Assembly (NCBI RefSeq): GCF_002498315.1
Contig: NZ_DAGX01000005.1
Location: 168,741 to 232,740 of the forward strand
Length of the DNA: 64,000 nt
Source: Methanofollis sp. UBA420
GTDB lineage: Archaea; Halobacteriota; Methanomicrobia; Methanomicrobiales; Methanofollaceae
Reading direction: 5' to 3'
This document shows, in pieces, positions 35,501 through 45,225 of this stretch; position 1 is the first letter of the stretch, and every line of letters begins with the position of its first letter. The position numbers and the translations under genes are program-made. The notes under the pieces were generated by a model, which was not told the DNA's origin, ran no database searches, and saw only the letters and a program-made list of their open reading frames with translations.

Positions 35501-37778
35501 ACTTCCCTCTTCCTTCCAGCGGCAGGACCACACCCCTGCCGAGGTCTTCGATGAGGTCGGCCGGGATAGAGACGGTCATGCCCCTGCAACTGCGTGCCAG
35601 GGAGTAGAGGCGGGGGGACTGGTCTTCGTCGATACCGGAAATCGCCCGCACGGTGAGGGTCGTGTCCAGGTCGTCGTACCGGGAGACTATGGCGAGTGAC
35701 CCCTCGAGGAGACTGCAGAGGCGGTCCGCGATATAGCGGTAGATCTCCTCCTCAGGCGGCAATTCGACGAATCCCATGGCCGCACTGGAAAGGAATGAGA
35801 GTTCTCTGACATACTGGATTTCCCTTTCTTCGGCGTGTTTACGTTCACTGATATCGCGAATGACGCCCATGACCCCGATCGGTGACCCGTCACCTGCACG
35901 CAGGGGATTGATCCGCACCTCCACCCAGACCTGACTGCCGTTGGGACGGTGTGCCTCCAGTTCCATGACGCGCGAGAGGGGTTCCCCGTCGTCTGCGACT
36001 GTCAGGATCTCGCATGCGGCCCCGGAAAAGACGTCGCCGTCGCCCGCGGCGAAGCAGTCGGTCACCGGGCGGTCAACCAGCCCTGCGGCAGGCCAGCCAA
36101 GGAGACGTTCGGTCGACGGGCTCACATAGGTGAACCTGAGGTCAGGGTCAAGGGTGAAGATAACGTCAGTGGCGTTCTCGGCGATCAGCCGATAGCGGTG
36201 CTCGCTCTCCCGGAGTTCGACCTCGGTCTCGTTCTGCTCCGTGATGTCGATGAGAGAGATGATGGAGTATGTGGTCCCCGGGATGAGGGAGACATTGACG
36301 ATCATATCTCTCGGGGTGCCGTCTTTTGCATATGTCCTGCATTCGTAGGACTTCGGTATGTCCCCGGCCCCGGCGCGCCTGAGTTCGTGGAAGTGTCTGA
36401 CCATCTGGCGGTCTTCCTCGTCGACGCAGGAGGTCCACATGAAGCCGTTCCTGAGATCGTTGGCATTATACCCGAAGAGGCGCTCGAACTCGGCGTTCAT
36501 CCTGACGATAGTCCCCTCGTTGTCGAGAAGGAAGGTAGCGGTTCCGGTGGTCTCAAGGAGTGTCTGGTAGGTGACCTCTGACTGCTGCGCCGCCTCCAGC
36601 GCCGTCTGCTCCCCGAGGTACACCCCGATCACTCCGGTGACGGCGTGGAGGAAGGCGTCCCCGCCTGAGGGCACTGCCTCTTCTGCCGCGTGCCTGATGC
36701 GGAGTTTCCCTCCTTCCTCGCCGGGAGGGATGGGAATGATCGTTTCTGTATCTTTCTTTTTTCGGCGCCCTGCCTCGGCAGAGGGTATGCCCGGGGCCTC
36801 TATCCCGATCCAGGAACACCAGGGGGCCGCCTCCAGCACCAGGCGCGCGGCCCCTGCAAGGACGTCTCCGGCCTCCCGCATCCCGTCGGTACAGAGGGCG
36901 GCAAGAGCGGAGAGGCAGGATGGCCACGCGTCCGTACCTGCGGCACGGGACATCTCTCTCTCCCTGCACCATGCCCACTGAACCTCCGAGAGCGAGCCGT
37001 CCGGGAAGAAGGTGCCGCAGATCCTCCATGCACCGCCCGGCGAGGGGATCACGGCCGCCGGTTGCGTCGCGGAGAGTCTGCCGAGGCGTGCGTCCACCTC
37101 CGATGCCGCCATGCCGGGCAGGAGTTCCCTTATATCTTTCCCGCGGATAGCCTCCTTTCTGGTGCCTGTCATCTCACAGAATGTCTCGTCGGCCGTGACG
37201 ACCGCGAGGTCGGGCCCGGTCGTGCAGGTACAGATGCCGCAGGCTTTGGTCAGGTTTTTCAGCCTCTTCTCGTTCTGGAGGAGTGTCTCCTCGGCCTGTT
37301 TGATCCCGGTGATCTCGCGGAAGATGTCGAGTCTCAGGCCCTGCAGTGCACTCCCGGAGACGACATGGCTGGAGTAGGTGATCCACCGTGACCCGACACC
37401 GCGCAAGGGCAACTCAGGCTCCCGGCACTCTCGGGCCTTCCGGTAGACCGCTTCGATCCTGACCCTGAAGGATTCCGGATCTTCGAAGAGGGGGGAAAGT
37501 TCGGATTCCATGACCTCCATGACGTCTCTCCCGACGATTTCTCCGGGAGAGAGACCAAAAATACGGCCGAAAGTCTCGTTGGCATAGATGATCGTCCTCT
37601 CCTGACCGCTGATGAGGATGCCGTCCCCCGATCGGTCCATTGTCAGGAGCAGGTGGGAGATACCTGACTCCAGACGGTCGATATTCGAACTCTCCACAGT
37701 ATATCCGCTCCCACGTCCCTTATGGACGAGGTAGCCATCAGCACTTATAATGGTTATGTATTTTCCATTTGCCGCCAC
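32515..37778 (-). pseudogene. Multi-PAS hybrid sensor kinase, frameshifted
   Basis: A ~1750-residue hybrid kinase broken by one base. The first frame (33489-37778) encodes PAS domains at about 45-160, 165-275, 400-515, 525-645, 835-960, 965-1082, 1130-1250 and 1258-1378, a GAF domain at 655-830 and a coiled coil at 1083-1125, ending just after phosphoacceptor H1400 (LAGGIAHDFNNILTSIMGN). The frame then stops at 33489. The other frame resumes exactly where the kinase should: DDFVYHRLTEAEAATMRAGE, then HATPase (IINADQAM, VRDDGVGI, GSGLGLAV) and a receiver domain with MDDEAG and phosphoacceptor in ILDLTVPG. A missing base near 33513 explains all; it may be a real mutation, programmed shift or sequence error. 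Confidence 0.88.
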
Positions 37779-37902
37779 CCCTATCTTTATTGCAGAGAGT
37801 ATCCACTGTTGCGCCGTTTCTCTTCAGGGATCTCTGCCGGAAACAGTCTTTCACGCGCTTTAGTCTTTCGGATGCGGCGTGCGAAATTAAAAAAAGAGGA
37901 CT

Positions 37903-38418
37903 TCAGGGGGAGAGAAGGGAAAGGACTGCGGCGGCGAAGGCCTCCGAGGCAAAGGGCCCGTTTGCCGTGACGACCTGCCCGTCCACGACGACGGCATCGT
38001 CCGTGAGCGTCGCGCCGCCCCGCCTGATCTCGCTGACCGATCTCGGGCTGTTGAAGACGGTCGCTTTCTTGCCCTTCAGAACGCCTGCACGGGCGAGGAC
38101 GACCGGGGAGAGGCAGATCGCGGCGACGACCTTGCCCTCGGCGGCGAAGGCCTGCACGAGCCTGATAAGATCATTGTTGCCCCAGAGAAAGTCCTGAGAC
38201 CCGATGCCGCCGGCGATGACGATCCCGTCATACGCCTCAGGTGCGACCTCTGCAAAAGTCACCGTCGCTTCGGCCGCACCGCCGAGCATCCCCTCACAGG
38301 TGCCGGTCTTCGTCGAGGCGATCACGGTCTCCACGCCGGCCTCGGCGCATGCCTTCTGCGGGACGAAGAGTTCTTCGTCGCGGAATCTATCCGGTGCAAT
38401 GGCGAGTATGAGTTTCAT
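37903..38418 (-). CDS. DJ-1/PfpI family protein
   Basis: A 171-residue protein of the DJ-1/PfpI/ThiJ superfamily: MKLILAIAPDRFRDEELFVP with conserved Glu, YDGIVIAGGIGSQDFL, the nucleophile elbow VVAAICLSPVVLARAG (Cys at about 102), VFNSPRSVSE and VVVDGQVVTANGP. Such proteins act as proteases, glyoxalases or deglycases; which applies here cannot be told. Start at 38418 gives the family N-terminus. Short intergenic gaps on both sides. Confidence 0.88.
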   Translation of the reverse strand: MKLILAIAPDRFRDEELFVPQKACAEAGVETVIASTKTGTCEGMLGGAAEATVTFAEVAPEAYDGIVIAGGIGSQDFLWGNNDLIRLVQAFAAEGKVVAAICLSPVVLARAGVLKGKKATVFNSPRSVSEIRRGGATLTDDAVVVDGQVVTANGPFASEAFAAAVLSLLSP

Positions 38419-38542
38419 ACCACTCAATGGGAGATTTTTCCCAATAACTCTATCTTTGTAGACAGACGGTTGGCGCGCCTTCATTCCTTCGGTGAGGGCG
38501 CGCGTACCCGCCGGTGCATCTATCGGTCGGAAAAAGTGGAGA

Positions 38543-38770
38543 TCACCGGTGGCCTCGGAGGTGGCCGGGGAGGGCGGTGCCGGGCCTGTACTTCTCCGCC
38601 ATTGCAAGAGCGGTCTCGCGGAGGGCCTGGTGGTCGGTCAGGCAACGTGCCGGTGGCGCCTCTTTCCTGAGTATCTGGGAGGTGTTCTCCGTGATCTGGA
38701 TCAGTTCTGTTGCGATCACGGCGTTGAGCCAGATGAGGTCTTTGAGCATCTCTTTCTCGGATGGATCCAT
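38543..38770 (-). CDS. Small helical protein of unknown function
   Basis: A 75-residue protein, MDPSEKEMLKDLIWLNAVIA at the start, predicted all-helical with amphipathic pattern and a basic tail. No family recognised. It is divergent from the thioesterase gene with 48 bases between, and the plus-strand frame opposite it looks like its shadow. Composition looks coding rather than random. Confidence 0.55.
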   Translation of the reverse strand: MDPSEKEMLKDLIWLNAVIATELIQITENTSQILRKEAPPARCLTDHQALRETALAMAEKYRPGTALPGHLRGHR

Positions 38771-38818
38771 GAAGGGGTATGGGGCCTGCTCCTTTATGGG
38801 CTTTTCAGGGTTCCGGGA

Positions 38819-39265
38819 ATGATTATGCCGGAGACGGTCCCAGTCCTGATCATGAGTTATCTCCAGGAGATCGCGGCAAAAGGGCGGATGGCAAATCCGT
38901 TTTTTGTTCTGATGGGCATCGAAGTCGTATCTTTCGGTGGAGGCGAGGCCGTGCTCTCGATGACAGTGCGGCCCGAGATGCACAACGGTGCAGGCTGGTT
39001 GCAGGGCGGCATCTACACCGCCCTTTCCGACGAGGCGATGGCACTTGCCCTCACCACCCTCCTCGACGAAGGCGAGCATATCGCCACGATCTCCGAGACG
39101 ACGCAGTATTTCAAGGGGGTGCGGGACGGCACCGTCAGGGCAATGGGTCGGGTCGTCAGAAAAGGTCATGCCGTCGCCTTTGCCGGGGGCGAGATCACAG
39201 GCACCGACGGCACCCTGCTCGCGCGGACGACCGCCTCCTTTGCGGTCATGGGACAAAAGTCCTGA
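38819..39265 (+). CDS. PaaI-type hotdog thioesterase
   Basis: A 148-residue hotdog-fold acyl-CoA thioesterase. MANPFFVLMGIEVVSFGGGEA begins the fold; MHNGAGWLQGGIYTALSDEA carries the active-site segment (HNGAG..QGG...D). The longest sensible start is ATG 38819 (MIMPETV); ATG 38825 is equally possible. TTTATGG near 38797 could be the TATA box of a leaderless transcript. Substrate unknown. Confidence 0.85.
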   Translation: MIMPETVPVLIMSYLQEIAAKGRMANPFFVLMGIEVVSFGGGEAVLSMTVRPEMHNGAGWLQGGIYTALSDEAMALALTTLLDEGEHIATISETTQYFKGVRDGTVRAMGRVVRKGHAVAFAGGEITGTDGTLLARTTASFAVMGQKS

Positions 39266-39387
39266 GCGAGGCTGACAGAAGAGGAAAATATCGTGACATT
39301 TCATGATCTCCGGAGAAATGCGGTTCAGCCCGGGCCGGGCTTCTCCTCTCCCCCTCCACTAGAACTATAATCCTCCGGTGAGATATA

Positions 39388-41004
39388 ATGGGGTACGACG
39401 AGATCCGCGGGGAATTTGTTTTGAAGTATATATTCGTTACTGGCGGCGTAATGAGCGGCCTTGGCAAAGGCATTACTGCGGCATCGATCGGGAGGATCCT
39501 CAAGAACCGGGGTTACCAGGTCACGGCCATCAAGATCGATCCCTACCTGAACATCGATGCAGGCACGATGAACCCCGCCCAGCACGGCGAGGTCTTCGTG
39601 CTCAGCGACGGCGGCGAAGTCGACCTCGACCTCGGCAACTACGAGCGGTTTCTCGACATCGAACTGACGCGGCCCCACAACATCACGACCGGGAAGATTT
39701 ACAAGACTGTTATCGAGAAAGAGCGTCACGGCGACTTCCTCGGCAGCACAGTCCAGATCATCCCGCACATCACCGACGAGATCAAGGGCCACATCGCAAA
39801 GACTGCCGAGGCCTTTGAAAACCACGGTCACAAGGCCGAGGTCTGCCTCGTCGAGGTCGGCGGGACTGTCGGCGATATCGAGAGCATGCCATTCCTGGAA
39901 GCGGTGCGGCAGATGCGCGGCGAACTCCCGGCACAGGACACCGCACTCGTCCACGTGACCCTGGTCCCGGCAGACACGATGGGCGACCTCAAGACCAAAC
40001 CGACCCAGCACTCGGTCAAGGCGCTGCGCGAACTTGGTCTGCGGCCCGACATCATCGTCTGCAGGAGCGACCGCGTCCTGCCCGGCCATTCCAGGCGGAA
40101 GATCTCCGACTTCTGCGATGTCCCGATCAGCGCTGTCATCAGCGCCGCGGACGCACCCGACATCTACCAGGTGCCGATGGAGCTTGAGAAAGAGGGGGTC
40201 GCAAACGTCATCCTCGACACCCTCGGCCTGGAGAAGCGCGGCGTGGACTCCGAGTGGTATCACACGGTGACGGCCGAGTACACGAACAGGGCGACGATCG
40301 GGATCGTGACCAAGTACGGGATCGAGGACGTCTATCTCTCGATCAAGGAGGCGCTGAAGCATGCCGGCCGCGCCCTCTCGACAGAGGTGCGGATCCGGTG
40401 GCTGGACGCCGAGACCTTCGACGACCATGACCTTGCCGAACTCGACGGCATCCTTGTACCGGGTGGGTTCGGTTCGCGGGGCGTCCCCGGCAAGATCCGC
40501 GCCATCCAGTATGCCCGGGAGCACCAGATCCCCTTCCTGGGGATCTGCCTCGGTTTCCAGATGGCGGTCGTCGAGTTCGCCCGTGACGTGCTCGGCTACA
40601 AAGACGCTATCTCCGAGGAGTTCGGGCCTGGTACGCATGTCATCGCTCTCCTGCCCGAGCAGGAAGAGGTGAAAGACCTCGGCGGGACAATGCGCCTTGG
40701 CAACTGCCAGGTCGATGTGGCGACCGGCACGACGGCCTGGGACCTCTATGGGAAGACCGGGATCATCGAGCGCCACCGCCACCGGTACGAGGTGAACCCC
40801 GACTATATCGAGGAGATCACAAAGGCGGGGCTGGTCTTCTCCGGCAAGAACGGGAACAGGATGGAGATCCTGGAACTGCCTGGCCACCCGTTCTTCTTTG
40901 CGACCCAGTTCCATCCTGAATTCAGGTCGAGGCCGACACGGCCGTCGCCGCCGTACCTCGGCTTTGTGAACGCGTGCAAGGAAAATAAAGAGATAAAACA
41001 GTAG
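39388..41004 (+). CDS. pyrG: CTP synthase
   Basis: A 538-residue enzyme making CTP from UTP, ATP and glutamine. The N-terminal synthetase domain has YIFVTGGVMSGLGKGITAAS, KIDPYLNIDAGTMNP and GEVFVLSDGGEVDLDLGNYERF; the C-terminal glutaminase has the oxyanion motif PGGFGSRGVPGK, nucleophile FLGICLGFQMAV (Cys near 388) and a His-Pro-Glu end HPEFRSRP. ATG 39388 follows GGTGAG; TTG 39421 would give the shorter classical start MKYIFVTGG. It is ten bases from guaA ATPase subunit. Confidence 0.96.
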   Translation: MGYDEIRGEFVLKYIFVTGGVMSGLGKGITAASIGRILKNRGYQVTAIKIDPYLNIDAGTMNPAQHGEVFVLSDGGEVDLDLGNYERFLDIELTRPHNITTGKIYKTVIEKERHGDFLGSTVQIIPHITDEIKGHIAKTAEAFENHGHKAEVCLVEVGGTVGDIESMPFLEAVRQMRGELPAQDTALVHVTLVPADTMGDLKTKPTQHSVKALRELGLRPDIIVCRSDRVLPGHSRRKISDFCDVPISAVISAADAPDIYQVPMELEKEGVANVILDTLGLEKRGVDSEWYHTVTAEYTNRATIGIVTKYGIEDVYLSIKEALKHAGRALSTEVRIRWLDAETFDDHDLAELDGILVPGGFGSRGVPGKIRAIQYAREHQIPFLGICLGFQMAVVEFARDVLGYKDAISEEFGPGTHVIALLPEQEEVKDLGGTMRLGNCQVDVATGTTAWDLYGKTGIIERHRHRYEVNPDYIEEITKAGLVFSGKNGNRMEILELPGHPFFFATQFHPEFRSRPTRPSPPYLGFVNACKENKEIKQ

Positions 41005-41014
41005 AGGAAGTGCA

Positions 41015-41932
41015 ATGGTGAAGGTAGAGAAGTTTGTCGAGACCGCGATCGAGGAGATCAAGAAGGAGGCCGGGGACGAGAAGGTTGTCGTCGCCCTCTC
41101 CGGCGGTGTCGATTCATCGGTATGCGCGATGCTCGCAAGCCGCGCCATCGGGAAGAACCTGATCCCCATCTATGTGGACACCGGGCTGATGAGGAAGGGC
41201 GAGAGCGAGCGGATCTGCGAACTCTTCTGCGACCTCGGGCTGAAGAGGGTCAATGCAGCGGACGAGTTCTTCGCGGCGCTGAAGGGGATCACCGACCCCG
41301 AAGAGAAGAGAAAGGCCATCGGCGAGAAGTTTGTCAGGATCTTCGAGCGCGAGGCAAAGGCGACGGGTGCGAAGTACCTCCTGCAGGGGACGATCTACCC
41401 TGACAGGATCGAGAGCGAGGGCGGGATCAAGAGCCACCACAATGTCGGCGGCATGCCTATCGACATGCTCTTCAAAAAGGTCATCGAGCCCCTCCGCGAC
41501 CTGTACAAGGACGAGGTGCGGGACGTTGCCGGTGCCGTCGGCCTGCCGGCCGAGATCCAGCACAGGATGCCCTTCCCTGGCCCGGGCCTTGCGGTCCGCG
41601 TCCTCGGCGAGGTCACGCCCGAGAAGATCGCGGTCGCCCGCGAGGCGAACGCCATCGTCGAGGAGGAACTGGTGGAGCGTTACCAGCCGTGGCAGTGCTT
41701 CGCCGCCCTCCTCGGCCGGGGGACCGGCGTCAAGGGCGACATCAGGTGCTTCGGCTGGGTCGTCGCCATCAGGGCGGTGAACTCCCGCGACGGCATGACT
41801 GCCGACCCGCTGGAAGTGCCGTTCCCGGTGCTCACTGCAATTGCCGGACGGATCACCTCGGAGATCGCCGAGGTCTCCAGGGTCGTCTACGACATCACCC
41901 CCAAGCCCCCTGCGACCATCGAATACGAGTGA
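41015..41932 (+). CDS. guaAB: GMP synthase, ATP-pyrophosphatase subunit
   Basis: A 305-residue PP-loop subunit that aminates XMP to GMP; archaea encode the glutaminase separately, and it is not in this window. The PP-loop is VVVALSGGVDSSVCA (about 24-38); HNVGGMP, PFPGPGLAVRVLGE and the C-terminal dimerisation domain ending KPPATIEYE are typical. Start at 41015 follows GAGGAAG. It forms a nucleotide-synthesis pair with pyrG. Confidence 0.95.
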   Translation: MVKVEKFVETAIEEIKKEAGDEKVVVALSGGVDSSVCAMLASRAIGKNLIPIYVDTGLMRKGESERICELFCDLGLKRVNAADEFFAALKGITDPEEKRKAIGEKFVRIFEREAKATGAKYLLQGTIYPDRIESEGGIKSHHNVGGMPIDMLFKKVIEPLRDLYKDEVRDVAGAVGLPAEIQHRMPFPGPGLAVRVLGEVTPEKIAVAREANAIVEEELVERYQPWQCFAALLGRGTGVKGDIRCFGWVVAIRAVNSRDGMTADPLEVPFPVLTAIAGRITSEIAEVSRVVYDITPKPPATIEYE

Positions 41933-41944
41933 GGCGACAGTATT

Positions 41945-43084
41945 ATGATGGAGTTATCACGGAATTACCGGGAACTGGATGCTCGCTATTACATGCCCGC
42001 CTTCTCGCGCACGATCGAGATCGTGCGCGGGCAGGGAGCGCATGTCTGGGACGCGGACGGGAAGGAGTATATCGACTGCGTGGCCGGGATTGCCGTCTGC
42101 AGCACGGGCCACTGCCACCCCGCGGTGGTGGAGGCGATCTGTTCGCAGGCGCATGACCTGATCCACTGCTCGAACCTCTACTATGTGCCGCACCAGGCCG
42201 AACTTGCCGAGAAGATCGTTGAGATCTCGGGCTTCAAGAACGGCAAGGCCTTCTTCTCGAACTCCGGGGCCGAGGCGAACGAGGGCGCACTGAAACTCGC
42301 CCGCCTTGCCACCGGCAGGAAGAAGTTCGTCTCTTTCACCCACAGTTTCCACGGGCGGACGATGGGGTCGCTTGCCGTCACCTTCAAGCCGAATATCCGC
42401 GAGCCCTTCGAGCCCCTTGAACCGGGCTGCACCTTCGTCGAATACGGCGACCTCGATGCCCTGGAGAAGGCCGTGGACACCGACACCGCAGGCGTGATCG
42501 TCGAGGTGATCCAGGGTGAAGCCGGCGTCATTTCCGCCCCTGAAGGTTTCCTTGAGGGTATCAGGGATGTCTGCGACAGGAAGGGCGCCCTGGTGATCGT
42601 CGACGAGGTCCAGACCGGGATGGGCAGGACCGGAAAGTGGTTCGCCTTCCAGCACACGAAGGCGGTGCCGGACATCGTCACGATCGCGAAGGGTATTGCG
42701 AGCGGTTTCCCCATGGGCGCGCTTGTCGCCCGCGAGGGCCTTGAGTTCAAGAAGAGCGAGCACGGCAGCACCTTTGCAGGCGGCCCCCTCGCCTGCGCAG
42801 CGGCCAGGGCGACGATCGGTGTCATCGAAGGGCTTCTCCCGTCGATACCGGAGAAGGCCGGGCGCTTTGCCCGCGGCCTTGCCGCCCACAACCCCCGGGT
42901 GCACGGCCTCATGATCGGTTTCACCCTTGGCGAGCGCTGTCCTGCCGTGCAGGCGTACTGTGCCGAGCACGGCGTCCTGATCAACTGTGCGGCAGACGGG
43001 AACATCCGCCTGGTCCCGCCCCTGGTGATCTCGGACGAGGAGATCGACACGGCTGTCGGGGTCATCAATGCAGCGCTTCGTTAG
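41945..43084 (+). CDS. argD: Acetylornithine aminotransferase
   Basis: A 379-residue class III PLP aminotransferase of arginine (and possibly lysine) synthesis. FFSNSGAEANEGALKLAR binds cofactor phosphate, VIVDEVQTGMGRTGKWFA contains the PLP Asp, and Lys249 in VTIAKGIASGFPMGA should form the Schiff base. SFHGRTMGSL is also present. It starts 12 bases after guaA ATPase subunit and overlaps hisC by 17 bases, in a coupled operon. Confidence 0.92.
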   Translation: MMELSRNYRELDARYYMPAFSRTIEIVRGQGAHVWDADGKEYIDCVAGIAVCSTGHCHPAVVEAICSQAHDLIHCSNLYYVPHQAELAEKIVEISGFKNGKAFFSNSGAEANEGALKLARLATGRKKFVSFTHSFHGRTMGSLAVTFKPNIREPFEPLEPGCTFVEYGDLDALEKAVDTDTAGVIVEVIQGEAGVISAPEGFLEGIRDVCDRKGALVIVDEVQTGMGRTGKWFAFQHTKAVPDIVTIAKGIASGFPMGALVAREGLEFKKSEHGSTFAGGPLACAAARATIGVIEGLLPSIPEKAGRFARGLAAHNPRVHGLMIGFTLGERCPAVQAYCAEHGVLINCAADGNIRLVPPLVISDEEIDTAVGVINAALR

Positions 43085-44126
43085 ACAGCAGTACGCCGCA
43101 CCCGGCGGCTACGTCTTTGCGAAGAGCGCGGAGGAGATCGCCCGCGAGAACGCGCTTGACCGCGTCGCCCGCCTGGCCAGCAACGAGAACCCTTTCCCAC
43201 CGTCTGATGTGGTGGTCGCCGCCGGCCTCGCCGCCCTGAAGGAGGGGAACCGGTATCCTGCCGGCCACCCCGATGCGATCCTCAGGGCGCTGAAGGCGGT
43301 TCACGGCGATCACGCCTTCATCATCGGGAATGGGATGGACGGCGTGATCGAGACGGTCGTGCGGACGGTGGTCGACCCCGGCGACCGCGTCGTCGTCTCC
43401 ACCCCGACATTCTCCTTCTACGGTCTTGCGGCGGCGGCGCAGGGTGCCGAAGTCGTGAACGTGCCGCGGGAACCCGACTTCTCGGTCGATGCCGGACGCT
43501 TCATCGAGGCGTGCCGCGGCGCGAAACTCGCTTTCCTCTGCACGCCGAACAACCCGACAGGGAATGCCGTCCCCGTCGAGACGGTGCGGGAGATCCTCGA
43601 CGGGATCGACTGCCTCCTCTTCCTGGACAACGCCTACATCGAGTTCTCCGATATCGACTACCGCCCCCTGATGAAAGAGTACGACACTCTCATCGAGGGG
43701 CGGACCATGTCAAAGGCCTATTCCCTTGCGGGTCTGCGCTTCGGGTACGCTTTTATCCCCGACCGCCTCCTCCCCCACCTGGACAGTGCGTCCACGCCCT
43801 TTGCCGTGAACACCGTCGCCCTTGCGGCGGCCGGTGCGGCCCTGGCCGATCAGGCGCACATCAGGGAGGCCGTCGCGCATGTCCGGGCGTGGAGAGAGCG
43901 GTTCATAGCAGAGATCCCCCTGCCGGTGACGCCGTCCGACGCGAACTTTATCCTCGTCGACGTCGCACCTCTCACCGGTGATGAGGCGATGGAGCGCCTC
44001 GCCGCCCGCGGTGTGATTGTTCGGTCGTGCCGGAGCTTCCCCGGCCTTGAAGACCGCTATATCAGGGTCAGCATCGGGGCGGACTGGGAGAACGAGCTGT
44101 TTCTACGCGGGATTGCAGAACTATGA
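43068..44126 (+). CDS. hisC: Histidinol-phosphate aminotransferase
   Basis: A 352-residue class I/II PLP aminotransferase of histidine synthesis. ASNENPFPPS, GNGMDGVIE, CTPNNPTGN and FLDNAYIEFS are present; the PLP Lys is K216 in GRTMSKAYSLAGLRFGYA. The start overlaps argD by 17 bases and the end overlaps the kinase gene by four. Specificity for histidinol phosphate over other amino acids is by family resemblance. Confidence 0.92.
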   Translation: MQRFVRQQYAAPGGYVFAKSAEEIARENALDRVARLASNENPFPPSDVVVAAGLAALKEGNRYPAGHPDAILRALKAVHGDHAFIIGNGMDGVIETVVRTVVDPGDRVVVSTPTFSFYGLAAAAQGAEVVNVPREPDFSVDAGRFIEACRGAKLAFLCTPNNPTGNAVPVETVREILDGIDCLLFLDNAYIEFSDIDYRPLMKEYDTLIEGRTMSKAYSLAGLRFGYAFIPDRLLPHLDSASTPFAVNTVALAAAGAALADQAHIREAVAHVRAWRERFIAEIPLPVTPSDANFILVDVAPLTGDEAMERLAARGVIVRSCRSFPGLEDRYIRVSIGADWENELFLRGIAEL

Positions 44127-44635
44127 TGATTGGCATCACCGGTACGCCGGGCACGGGAAAGAGCACCATCGCCGGGATCCTGGAGAGCCGCGGCCATGTG
44201 GTCGTCAGGGCCGGCGAGACAGTCGGGCCGTTTGTCCTCGGCGACGACCCTGCACGCGATACGAAAATCGTGGACGAGGAGGCATGGGCGGCGGCGTTCA
44301 CCCCGGTAGACGGTTTTGTCGAGGGACACCTCGCCCACATCCTCCCCTGCGACCGTATCGTCGTCCTCAGGTGCCGGCCCGATGTGCTGGAAACGCGCCT
44401 TGTGGCCCGCGGCTATGCTGAGGCAAAGGTGCGCGAGAATGCCGAGGCCGAGGCACTCGACGTGATCCTTGTCGAGACTCTGGAAAACTTTGAAAGGAAT
44501 GTGGTGCTTGAGATCGACACGACGACGACCGGCCCTGAGGAGGCCGCCGATCTCATCGCGGGCTTTGCCGCCGGGACTGTGCCCCCGTCCTCGGGCTCGT
44601 TCGACTGGTCGGCGTACCTGCTGGAGGGTCTATGA
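44123..44635 (+). CDS. AK6/Fap7-type adenylate kinase
   Basis: A 170-residue P-loop nucleotide kinase/ATPase of the AK6 (Fap7) family, known for adenylate kinase activity and small-subunit ribosome maturation. Walker A GITGTPGTGKSTIAG (4-18), DTKIVDEE with family-specific acid, VEGHLAHILPCDRIVVLRC, and lid residues VARGYAEAKVRENAEAE. Overlaps hisC and the downstream transferase by four bases each. Confidence 0.88.
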   Translation: MMIGITGTPGTGKSTIAGILESRGHVVVRAGETVGPFVLGDDPARDTKIVDEEAWAAAFTPVDGFVEGHLAHILPCDRIVVLRCRPDVLETRLVARGYAEAKVRENAEAEALDVILVETLENFERNVVLEIDTTTTGPEEAADLIAGFAAGTVPPSSGSFDWSAYLLEGL

Positions 44636-45225
44636 CCCTCGACCGCTTCCGCCCCTATGTCGCAGGCCTCCTGACCCCGGCGATCGCCGCGGCCAGGGCC
44701 CTCCGCCTGACGCCGAACTTCTTCTCCGTCGGCGCTCTCCTCGCCGCCTTTGCGGCCGGCCTCGCCTTCTATGAAGGGATGCTCGCCGCCGCCATCGTCC
44801 TTGTGGCGGTCAATGCCATCTTTGACGCGCTGGACGGCGCCCTCGCCCGGGAACTTGCCATCGCAAGCCTGCGCGGCGACTTCATCGACCATGTCTCAGA
44901 CCGCTACGCAGACATCGTCATCATCACCGGCATCTTTGCCGGAGGTGCGGCCTCGTGGGAGATCGGGGTCTTTGCCCTCACGGGCGTGCTGATGTCCTCG
45001 TACATGGGCACGCAGGCGCAGGCCCTCGGTGTCGGCCGCTATTACGGCGGTGTCCTCGGGCGTGCAGACAGGCTTGTCCTCCTCATGATCGCCGGCGTCC
45101 TCGACCTCTTCCTCGGGACGACGGTCTATGGCCTCCCGTACCTCGGCTGGCTCCTGGTCTTCTTCGGGATCTTCGGCCACTACACCGCCATCCAGAGGAT
45201 TGCGTATATCTGGAAGCGGATCTGA
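44632..45225 (+). CDS. CDP-alcohol phosphatidyltransferase
   Basis: A 197-residue membrane enzyme with five to six hydrophobic segments. The CDP-alcohol motif D-x2-DG-x2-AR-x8-G-x3-D-x3-D is complete in DALDGALARELAIASLRGDF followed by IDHVSD. In archaea such enzymes join CDP-archaeol to an alcohol, often inositol phosphate (archaetidylinositol phosphate synthase); the alcohol is inferred only. Last gene of the argD-hisC-kinase operon; followed by a T-rich terminator. Confidence 0.88.
   Translation: MTLDRFRPYVAGLLTPAIAAARALRLTPNFFSVGALLAAFAAGLAFYEGMLAAAIVLVAVNAIFDALDGALARELAIASLRGDFIDHVSDRYADIVIITGIFAGGAASWEIGVFALTGVLMSSYMGTQAQALGVGRYYGGVLGRADRLVLLMIAGVLDLFLGTTVYGLPYLGWLLVFFGIFGHYTAIQRIAYIWKRI

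Noticed and set aside
39325..41169. 614-codon minus-strand frame opposite pyrG
   Set aside because: A shadow of the clearly recognised CTP synthase gene.
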